A stretch of DNA of 64,000 bases from Saprospiraceae bacterium (GTDB lineage: Bacteria > Bacteroidota > Bacteroidia > Chitinophagales > Saprospiraceae): the NCBI GenBank assembly GCA_020628645.1, contig JAHDES010000003.1, forward strand, positions 1 through 64,000. Direction: 5' to 3'. The notes beneath the pieces were generated by a model. That model was given only the letters and a program-made list of their open reading frames with translations. It was not told where the DNA came from and did no database searches. A program made the translations under genes and the position numbers. Below, piece after piece: positions 53,527 through 63,900 of this stretch. Positions within the stretch are counted from its first letter, which is position 1. Every line of letters begins with the position of its first letter.

Positions 53527-53562
53527 GACGTAAGACTTAGGACTGCTTGACGTAGGACTTAG
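53527..53562 (+). repeat. Pair of 14-bp near-identical direct repeats
   Basis: GACGTAAGACTTAG (53527-53540) and GACGTAGGACTTAG (53549-53562) differ at one base and are spaced 22 bp apart, with further GACT/TTAG fragments downstream. The gene-free stretch behind YqeY may be an eroded intergenic repeat. Confidence 0.5.
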
Positions 53563-53690
53563 AGCGATAAATTTTAGACTGCTAGATTTTTAGATATTAG
53601 ATCGACTGATGAATTTTAGTTTAACGCCGTCATTTCTATGTTAACTATGTTTCTATGTGTTTGAAAAATCCCTTTATTATAAATAATTAA

Positions 53691-53725
53691 AAACGGCTTC
53701 ATTTCTATTTGAGATGAAGCCGTTT
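53691..53725. terminator. Bidirectional terminator
   Basis: AAACGGCTTCAT pairs perfectly with ATGAAGCCGTTT (12-bp arms, 11-base loop) between the converging YqeY and Omp28 genes, with A-rich and T-rich flanks on the two sides. Confidence 0.82.
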
Positions 53726-53745
53726 CCGTTTTTGGAGAAAAACGC

Positions 53746-54606
53746 TTATTCTACAACATATTTTTCTACTGCTTGTAATACTTCTTTTGTTACGCCTGCA
53801 TTATGTACATAAACGATGACCGTACAATTTTCAGCTACCCAACCATTGCCTAAAGTATAGGAAAAATCTTTTTCAATTACTGAACCCAAACTAAGGGATT
53901 CCAAAATATCTTCTCCATCAAAATTGGTAACGACATCTCGCATGACATGCTTGTGGACATAATTGGGATCAGGATCAGGTGAACTTTCTGGCGTGATTTG
54001 TAAATCTGTAATATTATTTTCCGTAATCATTACGGTTATTCGAGGCGCGTCTAAATTAACTTCTTCTTCTACATGAATATCTGCACTAATAGCTACGGTT
54101 CTATTCGCTTCATTATAATCTAATTCTAAATCAATCTTTACTTGTGGTGGATTTTGCAATTCTTCAGCAATACGACCTGCCCATGCCGATTGAGGCAACT
54201 GCAAATCATCTTCTCCAGTAAATAATTGACGATTCACTACTGCCGTTGGAAACCCCAGTGGAATACCTAATAAATTCAATAAATTGTCAGCATCTTGTGA
54301 TCTAAAATCCCAAGTACTTTCCGCATAAGGTGTTTCAAAGCCTCCACTAGAATGAATGGATACAGCTATCAAGCGATCTCCATGAATAGCAATCAAATCT
54401 TCAATGGCTTGACTTCCACCTGGGCATTGAACACAACGAACTCCCGTAAATTCTTCTATAATCACCTGACGCATTTGGTCATCTAATCCTCCGCCAGTTA
54501 CAGGAGTGCCATCGCTTCCTGGGTTACTGATATCAGGGGGAATTTCTTCACAGCCTAGCATAAAAATGAGGCTTAAACAAAATAATAGGGAAACTATATT
54601 TTTCAT
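53746..54606 (-). CDS. Omp28-related outer membrane lipoprotein
   Basis: Lipoprotein of 286 residues: the leader ends FMLGC with the anchor cysteine at residue 19. The Omp28 domain begins at about residue 45 with RQVIIEEFTGVRCVQCPGGSQAI, a thioredoxin-like CxxC (CVQC), then RLIAVSIHSSG and a FPTAVVNR strand that includes the cis-proline region. The C-terminal half is a beta-sandwich. It may be a redox protein of the outer membrane. It follows the DUF6029 gene by 33 bp, and a TlpA-type thioredoxin is divergent from the pair, so the three probably act together. Confidence 0.85.
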   Translation of the reverse strand: MKNIVSLLFCLSLIFMLGCEEIPPDISNPGSDGTPVTGGGLDDQMRQVIIEEFTGVRCVQCPGGSQAIEDLIAIHGDRLIAVSIHSSGGFETPYAESTWDFRSQDADNLLNLLGIPLGFPTAVVNRQLFTGEDDLQLPQSAWAGRIAEELQNPPQVKIDLELDYNEANRTVAISADIHVEEEVNLDAPRITVMITENNITDLQITPESSPDPDPNYVHKHVMRDVVTNFDGEDILESLSLGSVIEKDFSYTLGNGWVAENCTVIVYVHNAGVTKEVLQAVEKYVVE

Positions 54607-54639
54607 TATTACTATTTCTTTTCTAGTGTTTTAATTTTT

Positions 54640-56325
54640 TTAAAATGTAGAAGTCACCGTCATTTTCACCCCACTAAATGCAGGTTCTAAACGACAAATA
54701 CCTCCAGTACAAACAACTCCTTCTACTTGTTTGACATAGCTCAAAGAAAATCGACTTGATTTATAGGTATAAAATATATCAAAGCGCGGATAATGCAAGG
54801 CTAATTTTTCTCCATTGCTATCAGAAGGAGAATTTTTTCCTGGTCCTACATTATACATATCTGATACTGTAAATGTCCAATTTGGTGCTATACTAAATTC
54901 TGCCAACGCAAAAATCCAATCCCCATAATCATGTTTCACTTCTTTTCCACCAGAATCCGAAGAGTTCATAATCATATATTGTCCTTCAATCCGTAGTGAC
55001 TTTTTACGATCAAATTTGTACAACCATTCTACATAAGGGGTGATCGTTTCTACTAATGGTACACTAGGTTTAAATTCGTATACTTCTTGATTGTAAGTTT
55101 GCAATTGAAGCCCACCCAAAATTTGCCATTTGCGTTTGTATTTATAGGTGATTTCGGTATAAATTTCTCGGTATAATAGATTATCATTCAAATCTGTGAT
55201 ATTGGAGAAATTTACATTAGCCAATAATTTTCTAGAAAAACGATAGCTCGCATCCAATTGTACTGCTTGCTCTCCCATAAATTGAGTAGCTGCGTTATAT
55301 CGAGCATTCAACCGATAGGTATTAATTCGAGTTAAAGGAGGTAGGAAATTGACCAATCCTCGATTGAGTAATTCTTGTGGACGTGTACGGAAGATGAAAT
55401 TTTCATTTCGCTTGTATTCTGCGGTTAAACCAAAACCTTTATTGGCAAAACTCAAACTTGTATAAAGAGCTGTTCCAGCATCATTTAAGAAATTGATACC
55501 ACTAGGAATGTCTGGATCGGTCAAAGGATTCGCCAAGGTTTCAGCACTTTTATAGGCTGCTTCTATATACCAACTAAATTTACCTGCTGTTAAGGTATTA
55601 TAAAGGGTAAATGCATAATTATTATAGGAAGGGGCATAGACATAAGAACTATCTATATTGTAGTAGGTTTTTATGTCCGAAACAATCAAGTTCATCGTAG
55701 CATCATCCAAGGTGCGACTTACTGCTCCAAAACCAGGTGCTATCGACCAATTAGATTCCTCTCCACCTGCTAAATATCCATCCACACTAGCTCCACGAAT
55801 CACAGAATCATATAAACCAAACTGTTGTTTTTGTTTACCAAAAAAACCTTTAATTACCCAATCTTCCGCTAGATCATAACTCAATTCCGCACCAAAAAGG
55901 GCATTATCAATACCAAGTGGACGTTCCTCAAAGGCACGATAAATAATGCCACTACCAATCTGTCCATAAAGGTAACCAACTGCAATTCCAAGTTTATCTA
56001 TTTTTTTACGTACATACCATCGCCCTACGCCTTGACCATTAAATGATCCTTGTGGATTAAGCAAATTCGAGTTGTGAAAAAAGTCGAATCGGATGCCCAT
56101 ATCAAAGCCCCAATTGTTATAATTAAGGTTTAACCAACTCTCGCCTCCAAAAAGCTGTCGATCATATTGAGGGGTATTAGAAGCTCCAATTAAAGTGTCG
56201 CGTATGAAAAAATTAGCATTGGTTTCGATATTACCCGTTAATCGCCCACCATTATTATTCTCTTGGGTGTATGCCAATTGACACAATAGCAAAAAAAGAA
56301 CCCCTATAAGCCATGTCCATTTCAT
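54640..56325 (-). CDS. DUF6029 outer membrane beta-barrel-like protein
   Basis: Exported 561-residue protein: signal peptide about 1-20 (ending LAYTQ), then a strand-rich body with many alternating aromatic/polar segments and a final phenylalanine (VTSTF), the usual end of an outer-membrane barrel. The order GRLTGNIETNANFFIRD, NNWGFDMGIRFDFFHNSNL and VRKKIDKLGIAVGYLYGQIGSG agrees with DUF6029, a Bacteroidota family. The gene is cotranscribed with an Omp28 lipoprotein and divergent from tlpA. Function unknown; a pore for redox partners or a T9SS-associated barrel is possible. Confidence 0.8.
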   Translation of the reverse strand: MKWTWLIGVLFLLLCQLAYTQENNNGGRLTGNIETNANFFIRDTLIGASNTPQYDRQLFGGESWLNLNYNNWGFDMGIRFDFFHNSNLLNPQGSFNGQGVGRWYVRKKIDKLGIAVGYLYGQIGSGIIYRAFEERPLGIDNALFGAELSYDLAEDWVIKGFFGKQKQQFGLYDSVIRGASVDGYLAGGEESNWSIAPGFGAVSRTLDDATMNLIVSDIKTYYNIDSSYVYAPSYNNYAFTLYNTLTAGKFSWYIEAAYKSAETLANPLTDPDIPSGINFLNDAGTALYTSLSFANKGFGLTAEYKRNENFIFRTRPQELLNRGLVNFLPPLTRINTYRLNARYNAATQFMGEQAVQLDASYRFSRKLLANVNFSNITDLNDNLLYREIYTEITYKYKRKWQILGGLQLQTYNQEVYEFKPSVPLVETITPYVEWLYKFDRKKSLRIEGQYMIMNSSDSGGKEVKHDYGDWIFALAEFSIAPNWTFTVSDMYNVGPGKNSPSDSNGEKLALHYPRFDIFYTYKSSRFSLSYVKQVEGVVCTGGICRLEPAFSGVKMTVTSTF

Positions 56326-56633
56326 GTAAAATTGATTTTGTTTTGTTTGGAAATGCTTTTTGTTTTAAATTTGAATGTGATTTTAATAAACCCTTAATTT
56401 CACTATTCATTCCCGTTAAAAATTAGTTAAAGCAAGTCTAAAAACGGCATCCCATTCAATTTTTGATTACTTTGAAATTGTTTACTCGTCAAAGCTACTG
56501 ATGATTTACGGGTTTAGATAAAAATTAGCTAGAAAATATTGTCTGTTAAAGACGAATTGTATTATTCTAATACAAGAATAACCCAAAATTGAAACAACCT
56601 TTTTCTACTATAAAAATAAAATATTAATACATC
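56326..56633. other. Divergent region between the DUF6029 gene and the TlpA-type gene
   Basis: About 310 bp of A+T-rich DNA. It contains the TTGTATTA-ttc-TAATACAA palindrome. No small ORF or RNA gene is seen. Confidence 0.4.
56557..56575. promoter_or_regulatory. Palindromic operator candidate upstream of the TlpA-type gene
   Basis: TTGTATTA and TAATACAA are perfect inverted 8-mers with a three-base spacer, 58 bp before the TlpA start. The size and spacing fit a dimeric regulator site over the promoter. Confidence 0.4.
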
Positions 56634-57134
56634 ATGAATAATGCATTGAAGCTTTTTGCTTTAGTTTTAGGTCTCGGCGTTTCAACTACACTTATCGCAC
56701 AAAAAACGCTCCCAGATATAAAAGTAAAAACACTTGATGGTCAAACCATCAATATCCAAGAATTTGGCAAGAATGGAAAAATTACTGTGTTGAGTTTTTG
56801 GGCGACTTGGTGTTCACCGTGTAAAAAAGAACTAGATGCAATTGCAGATATTTACCCTGATTGGCAAGAAGAATATGATATGGAATTAGTTGCCATTACT
56901 ATTGATACAAGGCGAGCTTTAGCTAAAGTAGCCCCTATGGTTGAACTAAAAGGCTGGGAATACACGATTCTTTCGGATGAAAACCAAGAATTGCAAAAAG
57001 CACTTAATTTCCAAACGGTTCCCCAAACATTTTTAATTAATCAAGAAGGTGAAATTGTTTATGCCCATTCTGGCTATATTCCTGGTGATGAGTATGAACT
57101 AGAAGATAAAATAAAAGAATTAGCAGATAAATAA
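56634..57134 (+). CDS. TlpA-family periplasmic thiol-disulfide oxidoreductase
   Basis: Exported thioredoxin-fold protein of 166 residues with signal peptide (about 1-22, ending TLIAQ). The active site is FWATWCSPCKKELDAI (CxxC as CSPC), with the cis-proline strand in TVPQTFLINQEGEIVYAHSGY. Such proteins reduce or isomerise disulfides in the periplasm, for example for cytochrome c assembly. Its divergent partners, DUF6029 and CxxC-bearing Omp28, suggest a joint envelope redox function. Confidence 0.92.
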   Translation: MNNALKLFALVLGLGVSTTLIAQKTLPDIKVKTLDGQTINIQEFGKNGKITVLSFWATWCSPCKKELDAIADIYPDWQEEYDMELVAITIDTRRALAKVAPMVELKGWEYTILSDENQELQKALNFQTVPQTFLINQEGEIVYAHSGYIPGDEYELEDKIKELADK

Positions 57135-57172
57135 AAGTATAGTCATATTTACTGCACAAATAAAATCAGATT

Positions 57173-57203
57173 AGGCTGTATCTTTTTAAGATGCAGCCTT
57201 TTT
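57173..57203 (+). terminator. Terminator after the TlpA-type gene
   Basis: AGGCTGTATCTT pairs with AAGATGCAGCCT (one G-T pair), followed by a T run. The stop codon of the converging EamA gene lies within this hairpin. Confidence 0.75.
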
Positions 57204-58025
57204 CTTTCCATATACATTCAAAATCATTCCTATAATAATCAACACTATTCCCGAAAAAGCTAACCAATTATAAGTCTCACTAAAAAAGGAATACCCAATT
57301 ATCAATGCCCAAACTAATTCCATGTATTTGAAAGGGGCGAGAATATTTGCTTCCTCTATTTGGAAAGCCTTTGTCATAAATATTTGTCCAATTAATCCTA
57401 AAACACCTATACTAATGACAGATGGCCATTCATGTGGTAAAGGAATTCTCCAGTGCTGAATAAAAGATAAACTTACACCGATGGATATCAACATGAAGTA
57501 GTTGATAATCGTCAAATAATGCTCTCTTGTACTGAGGTAACGAATCAAAACAAATACAAAACCTAGAAAAAAAGCAGAAGTCAAAATTAATAACAGACTC
57601 AAAAAATCAATTCGGATATCAAATCCCTTTAGCACAACTACTCCTGAAAACGCTATACCAAAACTTAACCATTGGAGCCATCCTACTCTTTCTTTTAGAA
57701 AATAAGCTGCAAGCATAACCCCAAAAATTGGACCTAGATATCGAATCGAGATTGCAGAACCCAAAGGAATGCGTTGTAAAGCCCAGAAAAAAGTAGCCAA
57801 TGAAATTACACCAACTAGTCCTCTTAAAAAAAGCCATTTAGGATGATTGCCTTTCACACTTATGTTATTCAGTAACATGTAAGGAAAAATAAAAATAAAT
57901 GTACCAAAAGCCCTAAAAAATACCACTTGCATTGGATGGAGTGCACTCAAATTTTTGGCGGTAGCATTCATGATAGAAAATGCTAAGGTGGCGATAAGAA
58001 TGTAAATAATTCCCTTTTTAATCAT
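57186..58025 (-). CDS. EamA/DMT-superfamily membrane transporter
   Basis: Ten-helix inner-membrane protein of the drug/metabolite transporter superfamily, with the two EamA halves visible: ATLAFSIMNATAKNLSALHPMQVVFFRAFGTF for the first and ILAPFKYMELVWALIIGYSFFSETYNWLAFSG for the second, the repeats being separated by RYLSTREHY. Length (279 residues from the ATG at 58025) is normal. An alternative ATG at 58040 adds five residues without a helix. The substrate is unknown; close relatives export metabolites or purines. Confidence 0.86.
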   Translation of the reverse strand: MIKKGIIYILIATLAFSIMNATAKNLSALHPMQVVFFRAFGTFIFIFPYMLLNNISVKGNHPKWLFLRGLVGVISLATFFWALQRIPLGSAISIRYLGPIFGVMLAAYFLKERVGWLQWLSFGIAFSGVVVLKGFDIRIDFLSLLLILTSAFFLGFVFVLIRYLSTREHYLTIINYFMLISIGVSLSFIQHWRIPLPHEWPSVISIGVLGLIGQIFMTKAFQIEEANILAPFKYMELVWALIIGYSFFSETYNWLAFSGIVLIIIGMILNVYGKKKAAS

Positions 58026-58223
58026 ATACCTATGATACAATAAAAAAAGAATAGAAGTTCGTTCTAGCTACAAAAATTGAATTTATTTATACTTAAAATT
58101 TTGTCAAACATCCAACATATCAAAACTATCTACCCAGATTGTGGTTTATAAAAATGAATTTGAACGATAAAATACTTATCTTTAGTGTTCTTATTGATAA
58201 AAAGAATTGAAATTTCATAGCAT

Positions 58224-58898
58224 ATGAAAAAAGCTTTACTCCTCTTAATTGTATTTCTGGGTTTTGGGTTACACATCCAAGCACAAGAATTGTCGGTAGC
58301 AGATACTCTATTAGTTTTTGATGGGAATGATGAATCTGTATTTGAATTAGTTGGGCATACTGAATTAACAAACAATACAAATCAAACTCAAACTTACGTA
58401 TGGGTACGTGAAATTATAGAACAACCAGACGGTTGGAATAATGCTGTTTGTGATATTAATCAATGCTATTTTCATACTGTTAGTACTGCAGAATTCGATC
58501 TTATGGCAGGAGAATCTGGCTTGTTAGACGTCCATGTCCGCCCATTTGGAATAGCTGGTAAAGCTATTGTAAAACTCACAGTTACAGATGTAGATAATCC
58601 TGATGTATCTATTTGTGTACAGTATGAATCTACAATAGGTACAGTTAGCATAGATAATCTTATACAACAAGATGTTCAGATTTTCCCAAATCCTACCAGT
58701 AATGTATTCGTTATGACAGAAAATAGCATCGTTGAAGAATTAACAGTTTTCAATATTATTGGACGTCCAATTCGTACTTTCAAAGCTCGCAATGGACAAC
58801 AATATGATGTTCGTGATTTAGCAACAGGATTATATCTTGTACGAATGACCGATAAAGATGGTAAAATCATCAAAACGGTACGAATGACTAAACATTGA
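58224..58898 (+). CDS. Small T9SS type A cargo protein
   Basis: Secreted 224-residue protein. Signal peptide about 1-20 (ending HIQAQ), then one beta-rich domain of about 120 residues with a CDINQC cysteine pair and LMAGESGLLDVHVRPFGIAG, reminiscent of an immunoglobulin-like domain. From about residue 150 comes a type IX sorting domain (VQIFPNPTSNVFV, FNIIGRPIRTF, DLATGLYLVRMTDKDG). The passenger domain resembles none that I can name. It may act at the cell surface. Confidence 0.8.
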   Translation: MKKALLLLIVFLGFGLHIQAQELSVADTLLVFDGNDESVFELVGHTELTNNTNQTQTYVWVREIIEQPDGWNNAVCDINQCYFHTVSTAEFDLMAGESGLLDVHVRPFGIAGKAIVKLTVTDVDNPDVSICVQYESTIGTVSIDNLIQQDVQIFPNPTSNVFVMTENSIVEELTVFNIIGRPIRTFKARNGQQYDVRDLATGLYLVRMTDKDGKIIKTVRMTKH

Positions 58899-58923
58899 TA
58901 AAAAGTTTCGCACTTTAATCCTG

Positions 58924-58961
58924 AAAAAGGCTAATTCATTTTCCATTGAATTAGCCTTTTT
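58924..58961 (+). terminator. Rho-independent terminator
   Basis: AAAAAGGCTAATTCA pairs perfectly with TGAATTAGCCTTTTT (15-bp arms, eight-base loop), right after the T9SS cargo gene. Confidence 0.92.
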
Positions 58962-58989
58962 TGATAGGGGAGTAATACTAATCTCCAAA

Positions 58990-60906
58990 ATGAAAATACA
59001 TTTCATATTTGTTTTTGGACTTATTATAGGAATCATTTTTTGGTTCACCCAATGCCAATCCTCAACAAATCAAGTGATTGTAGAACAGTTTATGCCCCTT
59101 AATGATACCGTTAAATACATGGGCATACAAACTTGTCGTTCGTGTCATAATGATATTCACCATACTTTTCAACATACAGGCATGGGGCGTTCTTTTGATA
59201 AAGCCACGCCTTCCAAAAGTGATGCTACTTATAATACGCATTCTTTAGTGTATGATGAAAAATCTGATTTTTATTATCGTCCTTTTTTTAAGGATAGTGT
59301 TCTTTATGTAAGGGAGTTTCGTTTGAATGGAGGCGATACAATTCATAAACGAACTGAGCAAATCGCGTATATTGTAGGGTCAGGTCAGCATACCAATTCG
59401 CATATTATTAATACAAATGGCTACATTTATCAAGCTCCCATTACTTTTTATACACAAGATCAAAAATGGGATATGGCACCAGGATATACAGGTGAGAATT
59501 TGCGTTTTAGTCGATTGTTAAGTACAGAATGTATCACTTGTCATAATCACCTACCAGAACAAGTGGGTGGCTCAATGAATAAATATACTGAAATGCCCTC
59601 AGGTATAGAATGCGAACGCTGTCATGGTCCAGGGGAGGAACATGTACGCCGAAAACTAAAAGGAGAATTAATTGATACGGCGACTCAAGTTGATTACAGC
59701 ATTGTAAATCCTCGGCACTTAACTCGTGATTTACAAATGGATCTATGTCAACGTTGCCATCTTCAGGGCGTCGCGGTTTTGCAAGAAGGAAAAACGTTTT
59801 TTGATTTTAAAGCTGGCATGCAATTAAATGAAGTGATGAATGTTTTTCTTCCTCGTTATACCAATTCTCACGAAAAATTTATCATGGCATCACAAGCAGA
59901 TCGCCTTAGAAAGAGTCCCTGTTATGTGGAAACGGTTGAAATGAGTTGTATTACCTGCCACAATCCTCATAAAAGTATCGACATTACACCTGCTGCACAT
60001 TACAATCAAATATGTTCGGATTGTCATCAAGAGAAAAAGTGCCTTATTTCGGAAGAAGTTCGTGCAAAAGAAGCCAATAATTGTGTGGGGTGTCATATGC
60101 CCAAATCAGGTAGTATTGATATTCCTCATGTTAATATCACAGATCATTTTATTAGTCGTCATACCGCTAAGTCTATCCCAAAGCATACCATTTCAGAAGA
60201 AGAAAAATCGTCTATTGCTCAATTTTTAGGTTTAGAATGTTTGACCGATGAAAATATTAATTCCTTAGAAATGGCTCGTGGATATATCGCTTTATTTGAT
60301 AAATATGTAGATGCGCCTGCGATGTTAGATTCAGCTTATTTTCATTTAAATTTATCAAAGGATAATTCGTCTTTAGCCTTTAAAACATGGATTCATTATT
60401 TTTTTGCAAGAGAAGATTATCCAGCCATTTTAGAAAAGGCAAAACAGTATAATCCTTCAATGACTAATGATGCTTGGACTGCCTATCGAATTGGAGAAGC
60501 TTACTACCAATCCAAAAATTATCCAAAAGCACTATTGTGGTATAAAAAAGCAACCCAATTAATGCCCTTTCATCTTGATTTTCAAGAAAAGTTGGGAACA
60601 AGCTATATCCAAGTTCAGTACCTACAAGAAGCTAAAAAATGTTTTGAGTTTATTCTCACAGAAAATACTAAACGTCCTATTGCATGGACCAATCTAGGTT
60701 ATATTTATGCTTTACAAGGCGATTTAAAAACAGCTATTAATCATTATGACAAGGCAATTGCTTTAAATCCTGATTATGAACAAGCCTTATTAAATAAAGC
60801 TGCCATTTTACAAATACAAAAAAAGGAAAATGCTGCACAAAAATTAATCAAACAAGTTTTACACATTAACCCTACTAATGTACAAGCTCAAAAAATGATA
60901 AAATGA
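58990..60906 (+). CDS. Seven-heme c-type cytochrome with C-terminal TPRs
   Basis: Exported multiheme protein of 638 residues; the leader ends FTQCQSS, so it is probably a lipoprotein. Seven CxxCH heme sites are present in order: CRSCH, CITCH, CERCH, CQRCH, CITCH, CSDCH and CVGCH. They fall between about residues 50 and 375, with extra histidines (HNDIHHTFQHTGMG, HTNSH) as possible distal ligands. The CxxCH/HMP pattern (CVGCHMPKSG) resembles cytochrome c554-type and NrfA-related decaheme proteins. From about residue 430 at least four TPR units follow (AYYQSKNYPKALLWYKKATQLMP and so on). The electron partner is unknown. Confidence 0.87.
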   Translation: MKIHFIFVFGLIIGIIFWFTQCQSSTNQVIVEQFMPLNDTVKYMGIQTCRSCHNDIHHTFQHTGMGRSFDKATPSKSDATYNTHSLVYDEKSDFYYRPFFKDSVLYVREFRLNGGDTIHKRTEQIAYIVGSGQHTNSHIINTNGYIYQAPITFYTQDQKWDMAPGYTGENLRFSRLLSTECITCHNHLPEQVGGSMNKYTEMPSGIECERCHGPGEEHVRRKLKGELIDTATQVDYSIVNPRHLTRDLQMDLCQRCHLQGVAVLQEGKTFFDFKAGMQLNEVMNVFLPRYTNSHEKFIMASQADRLRKSPCYVETVEMSCITCHNPHKSIDITPAAHYNQICSDCHQEKKCLISEEVRAKEANNCVGCHMPKSGSIDIPHVNITDHFISRHTAKSIPKHTISEEEKSSIAQFLGLECLTDENINSLEMARGYIALFDKYVDAPAMLDSAYFHLNLSKDNSSLAFKTWIHYFFAREDYPAILEKAKQYNPSMTNDAWTAYRIGEAYYQSKNYPKALLWYKKATQLMPFHLDFQEKLGTSYIQVQYLQEAKKCFEFILTENTKRPIAWTNLGYIYALQGDLKTAINHYDKAIALNPDYEQALLNKAAILQIQKKENAAQKLIKQVLHINPTNVQAQKMIK

Positions 60907-60919
60907 TTTGATGATAAAT

Positions 60920-63900
60920 TTACGCTTCACCCCAAGCTCCTCCGCCTGGTGTTTCAATACGAACGCGATCCCCTGCATGAAGCCTTTTTGCTATAATCCC
61001 TTCAATAAGCTCTTGTTTTCCATTTTTTCGAATAATCATTTGCTGACCACATTTGCCATTTTGCCCTCCGTCTATTCCATAAGGAGGAATTTTACGATGC
61101 TGACTGATTAAGGTGAAATCTACGTCTTCTAAAAATCCCATTTCTCGAATAATGCCATCTCCTCCATTCCATTTTCCGTTTCCACCTGAATTTGCACGAA
61201 TCGAAAATTCTTTTAAACGAACAGGATAATGCAACTCTAATTCTTCAGGATCTGTAATTTTGGTATTCGTCATGTGCTGATGAATGGCAGAATGTCCCTT
61301 AAAGCCATCTCCTGCCCCCACACCTCCTCCAATCGTTTCGTAATAGCCAAATTTTTCGTTGCCAAATAAAAAGTTATTCATTGTTCCCTGACTACAAGCC
61401 GCCATCTTGAGTGCCTTGAGAAGTGTATCTGTCAACCGTTGGCTAACCTCTGTATTACCTCCAACAACAGCAGGATTTTCTTCATCATTTTCTTTAAAGT
61501 CGGGATGCAAAAAAGAGTTTTTAGGAAGGATAATTTCTATATTTTGAAGTAAGCCTTCATTTAATGGGATCGCCTCATCACATAATAATCGTAAAACATA
61601 CAAAACCGCGCTGTACACAATTGAAATATTGGCATTCAAATTATTTGGATGCACAGAAGAAGTACCTGAAAAATCAATTTTCATTTTATCCCCTACCTCT
61701 ATTTGCACATGAATTTCATGCCCATCATCTAAGGCTTCTATTGCACTAAAGGTTTTATTTTGAAAAGAAGACAATTGTTTAGCAAGTGCGTCAGTTGCCA
61801 ATTGCTTGATTTGCTTCATATAATAATGAACAGTAGGCAAACTGTATCTATTTGCTAAGCGAATAAGGGCTTGTTTACCTGTTTCCAAAGCAGCTAAAGC
61901 AGCTTTTAAATCAGCAATGTTTTCAGCCAAAGCACGCGTTGGATAAGGGGCATTCGTCATTAAATGCGTTATTTTATCCCATTGAGGTATTCCTTTTTTT
62001 ATTAAATAAGTAGGAGCGATCACTACGCCTTCTTCTATTAATGCTGTCGCATCTGGAGGCATAGAACCTGGTCGCTTACTCCCTATTTCTGCATGATGGG
62101 CTCGATTAATGACATAAGCAATTAAATCATTGGAATCCGTAAAAACGCCGCTAATCAATGTAATATCAGGCAAGTGTGAACCCCCAAACTTTGGATGATT
62201 GGTGATAATGACATCGCCCTTTTCAATGCTCAATTCTTCTAAAACTAATCTTGTACAAATACCTAAGCTTCCAAGATGCACGGGAATATGTGGAGCATTC
62301 ACTAATAATTCAGCATTTGCATCTAAAATGGCACAAGAAAAATCTAATCGTTCTTTTATATTGACAGAAATAGCCGTTCGCTGTAATTGCGCGCCCATTT
62401 CATTGGCTATTGCAAAAAACCGATTGGTAAATAATTCTAGTGCAATAGCATCTTGTTTTATTTCTTTCTGTTCTTCTTTTACAGGATGGTGAGTTAAAAC
62501 GATTGTTTTATTGTGAGATACTTGAGCTGTCCAGTTTTTATCTATAAAATTAGTAGCATAAGCATTCATCAAAATGGCAGTTCCTGTAAAAGAATCTCCA
62601 CTTTGTAGATGATCCCAATTGATAAGAGAAGAGGAATTTTGCGTTGATTGATTTTTTGATTTCAAGCTTGATAATTCATCTTTTTCCAGATTAGATGTCG
62701 TACTGGCAATCACTTTAATACTTTCTAATTCAATTGTGCTGTCTTTCATCCAATAGCCAAAAAGTTGTTGATACTGAGTCTCGTATTGTGTGGCTAGAGT
62801 AGCTATATTTTGAAAGGGGATTTCTAAAGTGTTCGATTGTCCTTTTGTTCTTAAATAGCAAAAAACTGCACGAATTTGAATGGTATTCGCTGCTATTTTC
62901 TCTTCTTGAAGAGCTTCAATAGCATCTAGTGACAATTCATCTATCCAATTAGAAATTTCTGTCAGACATTCTTCTAGAGGTTGAATAATCTGACGTGTTT
63001 TTATCCGTTCTAAAACAGCATTTCCAATACCATAGGCACTAAGTAATCCTCCTTCGTAGGGAAGAATAATCTTTTTCATTTGTAGCATTTCGGCAACTTT
63101 ACACGCATGTAAACCTCCTGCCCCTCCAAACGCCACTAAAGTATATTCACTTGGGTCAATTCCTTTTTCAATAGAGATTGTTCGAATGGCGTCTGCCATT
63201 TTCTCATTAGCAATTTGTTCTAATCCTTTTAATAATTCTTGTGTAGAAATGGGCTGTTTTGTGGAGGTATAAATTTCATCTTGGAGCTTTTTCAAAGCTT
63301 TTTCAGCAGCATTTTTATCAATAGGAATTCCCATTTGATCTGGCACAAATTTTCCCAAAAGTAAATTTACATCTGTAATCGTCAATGGCCCTCCTGCCCC
63401 ATAACAAGCCGGGCCAGGCTGCGCACCTGCACTCTCTGGCCCTACATTCAATTTTGTACCATCAAAATAACAAATAGAGCCACCACCTGCTGCCACGGTC
63501 GCTATTGCTAAGGAAGGAGAAGCTAAAACAGCGCCGCCTACTTTAGTTTGATATTGATAACTAAATTGTTCATCAAAAATAGCTGTATCTGTACTTGTTC
63601 CGCCCATATCCAAACCAATTATCTTGTTATATCCTAAGGATTGTGCGATACGAACTGCTCCGACTACTCCTCCTGCTGGACCACTTAACAAACTATCTTT
63701 TGCTTGAAACAAACTTGCATCTACCAAGCCTCCTGCACTCGTCATTACTTTGAGTGTACTTTCGGGTGACAATTTAGATTGAATTTGCTGTAGATAATTG
63801 GAAATAATGGGATTCAAATACGCATTGACGACGGCTGTTTGCGCGCGTGTTAAGAGTTGAATAGCTGGAAAAAGATTAGAAGAAGTAGAAATGTGTAAGA

